NCBI GenBank assembly: GCA_907163345.1
Contig: CAJQUN010000042.1
Span: 2,089,043-2,153,042, forward strand
Length of the DNA stretch: 64,000 bases
DNA from: Haberlea rhodopensis
Taxonomy: Eukaryota; Streptophyta; Magnoliopsida; Lamiales; Gesneriaceae
Reading direction: 5' to 3'
How positions within the stretch are numbered: position 1 is the stretch's first letter; each line of letters begins with the position of its first letter. The notes beneath the pieces were generated by a model, which searched no databases, was not told the DNA's origin, and saw nothing but the letters and a program-made list of their open reading frames with translations. The position numbers were made by a program, and so were the translations under genes. Below, piece after piece: positions 57,042 through 64,000 of the stretch.

Positions 57042-60000
57042 GGATGAAAGAATATTTTGTTTCATCGCATATGTTTTTTATACTTTTACAATTTACAACA
57101 CCAAATATATAGGAGATATACAAATTATATCTCAAAAAATCCCATAAAACTAGTAGGAGATAATATCCTACCAAACTTATTTAAATCAAATCCTAACCTA
57201 ATCAAATCTTTCCATATTATCTACTACGCTACCCCTCAAGTTGGTGAATAAATATCTATAATTCTCAACTTGCTGACTTGGTCTTCGAACACTTTTCTTT
57301 ATAGGCCCTTGGTAAAGACATCTGCAACTTGTAAAGAGCTAGGAACAAGCAGAATGCAAATTTTCACCATCTTCAAGTTTCTCTTTGATGAAATGCTTGT
57401 CAATCTCGATGTGTTTGGTCCTCGCGTAGAACAGGATTGTGAACAATACTAATAACTGCTTTATTATCACAGTATAGTTTTATTGGAAAGTTTACAATCC
57501 TGTTAAGTTCTTCCATTACTCTTTTTAGTCATAGCACTTCACGTACTCCTTGAGCCGTGGACCTGAATTCAGCTTTTGCACTACTTCTGGCAACAACACT
57601 TTGTTTTTTACCAAGTCACCAAGTTTCCCCATACGAATGTGCAATAACCTGAGGTAGATACACAATCGATAATTGAGCTTGCTCAGTCTGCATAAGTGTA
57701 AACTTCAATTCATCTCATCTGATTTTTTTTTTAAAAATAGCCCTTCACCCAGAGTTTTTTTAATATCTGAGAATGCGATATACAGCTTCAAGGTGTTCTC
57801 CAACAAGTGAGTGCATGAACTGGCTTACCAAGCTGATTGTGAATGCAATATCAGGTCGTGCGTGAGAGAGATATATCAATTTTCCAACCAACCTTTGATA
57901 ACTCCCATCTACTGGATTCCCATCCTTGATGTCTCCTAATTTAGCATTTGCTTCTATCGGTGTATCTGACGGTTTGCATCCATTCATTCCAGTTTCTTTT
58001 AGGAGATCCTGTACTTTCTTTGGGAAACCATGATTCCTTTCTCTGACCTTGCTACCTCCATTCCAAGAAAATATTTAAGTTGCCCCAGTTCTTTCATCGT
58101 AAATTCTTTTGCCAACTTCTTCTTTAATTTTTTCCATCTCTTCCATGTCATCTTCTATTAAGATAATATTATCAACATAAACAATGAATATAGAGATCTT
58201 ATTTGACTCATATTTTTTTGTGAAGAGTGTATGATCAGATTGTCCTTGGTAGTAACCCTGGCTTATAACAAATTTCATGAATCTTTCAAACCATGCTCTG
58301 AGATATTGTTTTAGCCCATAAAGAGATTTCTTTAACTTGCAGACCTTAGAACAAAATTCATTAGTGAACCTCGGAGGTGGTTCCGTGTAGATTTTTTCTT
58401 CTAGCTCCCCATTTAAGAATGCATTTTTTACATCCATTTGATCTAGTGGCCAGTCAAGATTTGCAGCAATGGAAAGAAAAACTCGAATTGTGTTGAGTTT
58501 AACCACAGATGAAAACATCTCATTATAGTCAACTCCATATGTTTGGGTGAATTCTTTGGCAACTAGGCCAGCTTCGTACCGTTCTAGGGACCCATCAGAG
58601 TTGTATTTTGTGGTAAGAACCCACTTACATCCTACCATAGGGTGTTCACTTGGAATCACTCTTCTCCCAAGTAGCATTCTTTTCCAGAGCCCTCATCTCC
58701 CTCTTGGATCGCTTCATTCCACTCACGTATTTTAAGAGCCTTATGCACATTGTTAGGGACACTAATGACATCCATCTGAGAGGTAAAAGAGGCATGGGAA
58801 GGTGACAACTTATTATAGGATAAGAAGTTTGAGAGTGGATGTTTAGTACACATTTGAACACCTTTCCTATGAGCAATAGGGAGATCAATGTCGTTAGGAG
58901 AAATCGTTATACCTGCAGTTATTATCGAGGATTCATCGTGTGTTGCAGGATTAGGCACTTGAGTAGAGTCATGGCTTGGTAGTGAGACAGTGTCTCCCCC
59001 ATTCGTTGCATCTCTTCTCCTGATATAACAAATGTCATATCTTTACTCTCCTATCTTGTATCAGTTGGATTATGATATTGCAATTTGGGTTCAGGGTCCC
59101 TAATTATTTTGAATTCAAGACTGAAGTTTTATCGTTTAAAAGCCCATCTTCCTTTGTACGACATTTCTCCCCCTAAAGATGAGTCGTATAGTAAGATTGC
59201 CCTTCAAAGAAGGTGACATCCATAGAAAAAAAAATTTCTCGATATGGGATCAAAGCATTTGTACCCACGTTGGTGTGTAGGATAGCCAACGAAGATACAT
59301 TTAATGGCTCGGTGCTCCAATTTAGAAAGAGTCGGATTGTGCTATGGACGAAGGCCAAACTCCCAAAGATGTTGAAGGGAATATTAGTGATAAGGCGTGA
59401 AGTGGGGAAGCATTTTTGAAAGATAGCTAACAGTGTTTGAAAATTCAAAATTCGTGAGGGTAACCTATTAATTAAGAAGGTAGTTGTCAAAATAGCTTCG
59501 CCCCAAAGGTAACTTGGAACTTTAGTGTGGAAACTAATAGCCCGGGCGACCTCAAGGAGATGCTTCTTCTTCCTTTCACGAACTTTGATGTATTATACCG
59601 TGATGAGTAAAAAAATTACCCAAGAGGTGATTAAAATATTCTTTGTCATTATCACTCCGAAAATTTTTAATATTCGTTTAAAATTGAGTCTTAATCATTT
59701 TGAAAAAAATTTGAAATATTATTCTTGCATCAGACTTGTCTTTCAAAAGAAATACCCAGGTCATCTGAAAATGATCATCAATAAATGTTATGAACCATTG
59801 TTTTTCAGAAAGAGTTTTAATTTTGCAAGGACCCCAAACATTACTATGGATTAAAGTAAATGGGGCAGATTTTTTATAAGGTTGATAGGGGAATATAGAA
59901 CGATGATGTTTGGCCAATTCACATGATTCAGAACATAAATCAAGAATATTTTTATTGATGAATAACTTGGGAAACAATCTTTATAAATAAGTAAAATTAG

Positions 60001-61296
60001 GGTGACCCACGACAATGCCATAAAATAATATCACTGACAGTTGAAGTAGACACAGAGTGAAGAAGATGATGACCATCAACTTTGTCCAAGAAAGAATGAG
60101 CATCGAAGAGATAGAGACCACCGTCCTGTCTAGCATTGCCAATCATATTCCCCGAGGCTATATCATGAAATTCACAATGAGAAGAAAAAAACGTAAATGC
60201 GACAGTGAAGATCATGGGTTAACTTGCTAATGGATAGTAGATTATAAGATAGTAGGGGAAAATGACGTGGAAACTGAGATTGATCTTTTCCCTGCCACCG
60301 AAGCTAGATAACATCGGCCATCTTAACCCGTTGGTTCCCAGCGCAGGGTACATAGGAGGAAAAATATTGAGAAGACCCTGTCATGTGGTCTGTAGCACAT
60401 GAATCTAAAATCCAGAAGCTGTTAGAAGTGGTGTTGGCTACACTAATAGTGGAGATACTTGTTTTTGCTAGAGAACATGAGGAAGATTGTTGGATGAACC
60501 CATACATGTCTCTAATAGTTTGTACAAGTGCTCTAACTGATCCTTGGTGAAGGGAAGAGAGCCAGAAGGAGTTGATTAGAACCAGAGTTGTTTGCACTTG
60601 TTTTGAAGAGCTTGTCCTCCGTTATTAGGCATTTCTGATTTTTTCTTGAGGTGTGCTGGTCGACCATGAATTTCCCAGCATGCCTCAATGGTATGCCATG
60701 GTTTTTTACACTTTTCACACCACAGTTTTTACTTTCCATCTCGTCGAGAGAAGTCGGATGCAGAGTCCCTGGTGACAAGTTCCGAACCTTCAATGTTCAG
60801 CAGTGTTTCATTGCGTCTTAGCATAACATGACGACATGCTTCTTCACGTCGGATGTCAAAGAAGAATTCTCGAATATTGGCCAAGGGTTTGCGTCCCAAT
60901 ATACAGCCACGAACCTCGTCTAGATCTTTGTTGAGACCCACGAGGAAAACACACACTCTGTTGCATTCAATTTTTTTCTTGTAAAGCGAACCATCTTTCG
61001 GATTTTCCCATTCATCAACGTCAAGAAGATCAAGTTCTTGCCAAATACTCATTAGATCATTGTAATAGGTGGTGACATCCCTATTATCTTGTTGAATCTG
61101 CCACATATAAAAGTTGACTCATACAGTTGAGAATAGTTTTCCAGATCCAAATATGTATCACGAATAGTATCCTATACTTCTAGTGTGGTGGGCAGGAACA
61201 TAAATGGTTTGGCAAGAGATTGATCTATGGAATTAAGAAACCACGCCATGATCGAGATCCCATGGTTTGTTTATGTGAGTGGTGTCAGTCGGGTCA
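57042..61296 (-). mobile_element. Copia element on minus strand, cut at the duplication junction
   Basis: At the left end TGAAAGAATATTTTG to about 57229 is a short LTR, bordered inside by a tract that reads on the minus strand CACCAACTTGAGGGG, a typical copia polypurine tract. The pol and gag genes follow on the minus strand up to 61296, where gag is cut and the second duplication unit begins. No right LTR or primer site is present. Confidence 0.75.
57265..61290 (-). pseudogene. Copia gag-pol polyprotein, broken
   Basis: Read 61290 to 57265: gag (MWQIQQDNRDVTTYYNDLMS, IWQELDLLDVDEWENPKDGS), a protease region (FWILDSCATDHMTGSSQYFS), integrase (CELAKHHRSIFPYQPYKKSA, WGPCKIKTLSEKQWF), then RT (GCKWVLTTKYNSDGSLERYE, QMDVKNAFLNGELEEKIYTE). 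The RT active site reads YVDN, not YVDD. RNase H follows (NGCKPSDTPIEANAKLGDIK, GSYQRLVGKLIYLSHARPDI) and the C-terminus (TKHIEIDKHFIKEK) near 57390. Many frame changes and stops separate these parts. The gag start is lost at the junction. Confidence 0.88.
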
Positions 61297-61739
61297 AAGG
61301 CTTTCTACATAATATAAGAAATTTAGTAGGATAAAAAAAAGAGATTTAAGTTGGGTTCATGAAATTAAATATCGAGCTATAACATAAAAGGAACTTGTAT
61401 TTTAGATGAAATTTTTAATTTGATTTGCAAAATATATAAAAATTTATATAAAGTTGCAAATTTCAAAAGAAATTTGAATATCTATAACTGATACTATATT
61501 CCACATTTTAAACCAACTTGTGTGTGTGTGTGATGTATTTGAATTTAATAAATAATATAATTAAAATTTCATGTGATTATTTTCGAAGTAATATTGATTC
61601 GACTTCATATTTCATGTATATTTTATTTTATTTTATTTTATCCATATATATTTTAGCCTATTTGTTAGAATCTAGAGTCCATAAAACATGTGACTCACAT
61701 TCCTTTTCCTACAAGGATTAGAATTCCCAGGTTAAACTC

Positions 61740-61748
61740 TATATATAT
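61740..61748 (+). promoter_or_regulatory. TATA box of B3 gene, copy 2
   Basis: TATATATAT, 82-90 bp upstream of the ATG at 61830, as in copy 1. The shared promoter region suggests that both copies kept the same core promoter. Confidence 0.65.
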
Positions 61749-61829
61749 CACATGCACTGCCCTCTTTTCTTATTCATTTGCATCATACGAACACAAAAAA
61801 AAAAATCTGCATACAATTGTGTTAGAGCT

Positions 61830-62669
61830 ATGGCAATCGAGAAAGATTCATTTTCATCAAAAAATAGGGCCAAGGCCAAGATCGATGATACTACTGAGGC
61901 AAGCAATAGTGCAAAACTGCAAGGAATGGGAGAGGATTTTAAGATTTTCGATGATCCGACATCATCATCATCTGTTCCGAGTAATCGTAATACTTCTGGT
62001 GAGAAGAAACAACCATCAGAATCACTCAAGATTAAGCCAGTCAAAAATAAGAAAGTCAATAAACCAGATATTGTAAAGTTATTCGGAGTGGTCATCCATG
62101 TTTCAACAAATGCCAAGTCCGTAAAACCTCACAATCCACAGCCTTTGCGTTGTTTCAATCCAAACACAAAACAATTCATCCCAAGACAATCTCGTAATTC
62201 TCTCGATCATTGTGTTGTGGATACGACCTTGAGGTTGGGTATTGAACCACAAACCCTGGAGAATTTCTCAAGACTTTTGCAAAACATAGAGGCTCAATCT
62301 GGTGTCAGACCAGTCTTGCTGTATCAGAAAATTCTAACAAAATCTGATGTCTCGTCAAACCTCAACAGGCTTTTCATCACCCAAATCAAAGAACTGATGG
62401 GATTTTTGAGAGATGACGAGAGGAGACGCGTTGAAGACAATGACAAAAACATATGGTTGGATGTTTTGGCTATGGATCCAACAGGTGAAAGCTATGAGTT
62501 GCACTTGAAAAGGTGGCACAGCTTGAACATAGTTGTCATTAACGGGAGAGGCTGGAACACATTGGTTCTTAAAAATGGCTTGAAGGCAGGACATTTGATT
62601 GAACTATGGGCTTTTAGAGAACAAGATACTAAATTTCGGGTGGCTATGAATTTTAAGAATGTTAATTGA
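61830..62669 (+). CDS. B3-domain protein (At2g31720-like family), copy 2, 279 aa
   Basis: Same length and layout as the gene at 53397. Four residues differ: K13R, R21T, R98V and H122R (copy 1 to copy 2). All lie outside the B3 domain (about 162-265), which is identical. The frame is intact, the TATA region and leader are shared, and the 3' sequence up to the MITE is nearly the same. An in-frame upstream ATG at 61752 exists, but the sequence between it and 61830 is out of line with copy 1 through a different number of A's, so it is probably leader. The presence of two intact copies suggests recent duplication; whether both are expressed is not visible here. Confidence 0.88.
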   Translation: MAIEKDSFSSKNRAKAKIDDTTEASNSAKLQGMGEDFKIFDDPTSSSSVPSNRNTSGEKKQPSESLKIKPVKNKKVNKPDIVKLFGVVIHVSTNAKSVKPHNPQPLRCFNPNTKQFIPRQSRNSLDHCVVDTTLRLGIEPQTLENFSRLLQNIEAQSGVRPVLLYQKILTKSDVSSNLNRLFITQIKELMGFLRDDERRRVEDNDKNIWLDVLAMDPTGESYELHLKRWHSLNIVVINGRGWNTLVLKNGLKAGHLIELWAFREQDTKFRVAMNFKNVN

Positions 62670-62912
62670 TTTACGAGCAATTGGAGTGCATGCAACAATG
62701 TGGATCGTCTCATAATAGAACCAACCAAGTATCTACTAGAATGGGAGCAATGCAGATCAATTAGGACTTACTTTTTGTTAGTAGTCAAGAATAATAAATT
62801 GATCCAGTCCTTTTTTCGTCTCTATTTTCTGTAAATCAAATTTCTTAGTAACAGAATCTTTGCGAATATGGTCCATGGATTGGGTTATTTTATTTACTCA
62901 TATTAATAAAAT

Positions 62913-63272
62913 TAGAGGTGTTAAAACGTGTCCAACCCACCAACCCAAACGAGTTCACCTGTTTAAGCCCATCTCCAGGTGGGTTGAAAGCCTCCAACCC
63001 AACACAACCCAACCCAATCCGAGGTGGGTCGTGGGATAGGCGGGCCAACCTGCCAAAAAAATTAAAAAAATTAAAAATTTATTTTTATTAAATTTTAATG
63101 ATTAAAATTATTAAATAAATTATTAATAAATCATATTTTTATTAATTAATTCAACTTTATTATAAATTAATTAATTGACCCAACTGCGGGTCAACCCACC
63201 CAAACTGCCAACCCAAACGGTGCGGATTGGGTTAGGCCAATCCGACGGGCCCAACCCATTTTGATAGCTCTA
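62913..63272. mobile_element. hAT-type MITE 3, mosaic of MITE 1 and MITE 2
   Basis: TAGAGGTGTTAAAACG to TTTTGATAGCTCTA with the exact target duplication AATAAAAT (62905-62912, 63273-63280), as for MITE 1. The left ~265 bp match MITE 2 (for example GTGGGTCGTGGGATAGGCGG), while from about 63178 on it matches MITE 1 (CAACTGCGGGTCAACCCACC). Confidence 0.88.
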
Positions 63273-64000
63273 AATAAAATAGTAGCCCAACCGACGAGCC
63301 CAACCCATTTCGACAGCCTAAATAAAATAGTAGTTGCTTCAACTTTGTTATTTGACATATCTATTTTTCTGTTTTAACTTAATAAATTAAATTAAATTCA
63401 TTATTTCAAACAAAGATAAGTATAATTTTAATATGATTATAATAAGAAAGTTTTATTTGAACAACATTTAAAGTATTAATCAAAACTGTTTCACAAGATA
63501 AGAAAATGCAAAAGACATAGTTCCTTGCATGACATTAGGGAAAAGTGTGGATGTGAATCTGAGTGATATAAATGGACATGAGGTATATTCCAATGTTCGC
63601 AGTAAAGATAGCTGGCTTGGACTAATAAATTCAGTGCTGCGCTAAACGAAGCATTTGGTCTCAATATGGCCAAGGGCTGCTGACTTGGGCCTCCAATATT
63701 GGAAAACCAAGTGCCCGCAAACACCTGCAAAGCAGGACAACATGCTCGCTTTTCTTAGAATTCCAGAAAGAAAACCTATGAACAATATATGTGGATTTGA
63801 CAAAATGTACAAGCGAGTGTCCTTATTTTATCTACTACAACAATTACACAAGTTTCATACATTACTATGAAATGCATTATGTGCATACAGACAGTGATAC
63901 AATTCTAAAATGAATAGCCAGTCCTCGATTCATGGTTTAAACACAGTTGTTGGAACAAATTCATCCTAAAAACAATTATTAATTGCACCTTCTCGTGCAG

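Larger units (their letters stand above)
52862..61296. repeat. First unit (8435 bp) of a head-to-tail tandem duplication
   Basis: Sequence from 52862 (AAGGCTTTCTACATAATATA) is repeated from 61297 with few changes to the end of the window, an offset of about 8435-8444 bp. The junction 61296/61297 falls inside a copia gag gene, which explains why that element stops there. The unit holds a B3 gene, two MITEs, an inner direct duplication and most of a copia element. Confidence 0.75.
61297..64000. repeat. Second unit of the tandem duplication (runs off the window)
   Basis: It matches 52862-55557 with few substitutions and small indels, apart from the MITE at 62913-63272, which differs in its left half. 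The last bases (TTGCACCTTCTCGTGCAG) still match 55540-55557, so the unit continues beyond the window. Confidence 0.9.

Overview
The window is nuclear DNA from a flowering plant, almost certainly a eudicot. It is AT-rich, has spliced plant genes (a five-finger CCCH protein, a CC-type glutaredoxin, plant B3 proteins) and is mostly layered plant retrotransposons and hAT transposons. The species cannot be fixed from the sequence. No rRNA, tRNA, CRISPR or prokaryotic feature was seen.

1-10410 is the 3' part of a Tat-type Ty3/gypsy element on the + strand: RNase H tail, integrase, a region with two tandem-repeat arrays (157-158 bp and ~98 bp units), a spliced antisense gene (3712-5745) with its own minus-strand TATA box, a polypurine tract and a probable 3' LTR. 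It has been hit twice: by a 352-bp mini-LTR retrotransposon (1157-1508), and by a terminal-repeat element (5796-9548) that itself holds a 3.18-kb hAT transposon with an intact 740-aa transposase.

10411-23400 is mostly non-coding. It holds more copies of the mini-LTR family (12663-13012 complete, 14449-14585 solo LTR, 16961-17477 three-LTR array), short minisatellites, an intact single-exon CC-type glutaredoxin (18278-18586), and a decayed TTF/DUF4371-type hAT element (20075-23367). A ~330-bp inverted repeat (23456-24285) ends just past the stop codon of the CCCH zinc-finger gene, whose seven coding exons (28012 to 24315, minus strand) join to a clean 469-aa frame.

28013-44772 begins with probable non-coding retroelement sequence, then a three-level nest: gypsy A (31474-44772, minus its 5' half) interrupted by a minus-strand copia element (34712-44460, TSD ATAAG), which is replaced in the middle by gypsy B (37885-43749). 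All pol genes are broken.

44773-52861 is repeat-derived intergenic DNA with hAT-like MITEs, foldbacks and a BTB/POZ gene fragment. From 52862 a B3-domain gene (53397-54236) lies in a head-to-tail duplication with an 8.4-kb unit. The second unit starts at 61297, exactly where a minus-strand copia element is cut off, and carries a second intact B3 gene (61830-62669) with four amino-acid changes, none in the B3 domain. hAT-type MITEs beside these genes are mosaics of one another.

The probable host genes are the glutaredoxin, the CCCH protein and the two B3 proteins. I see no new multigene pathway. The most unusual items are the mini-LTR family with a tRNA-like promoter signature across its LTR/PBS junction, the antisense gene of the Tat element, the long inverted repeat beside the CCCH gene, and the recombining B3 duplication.
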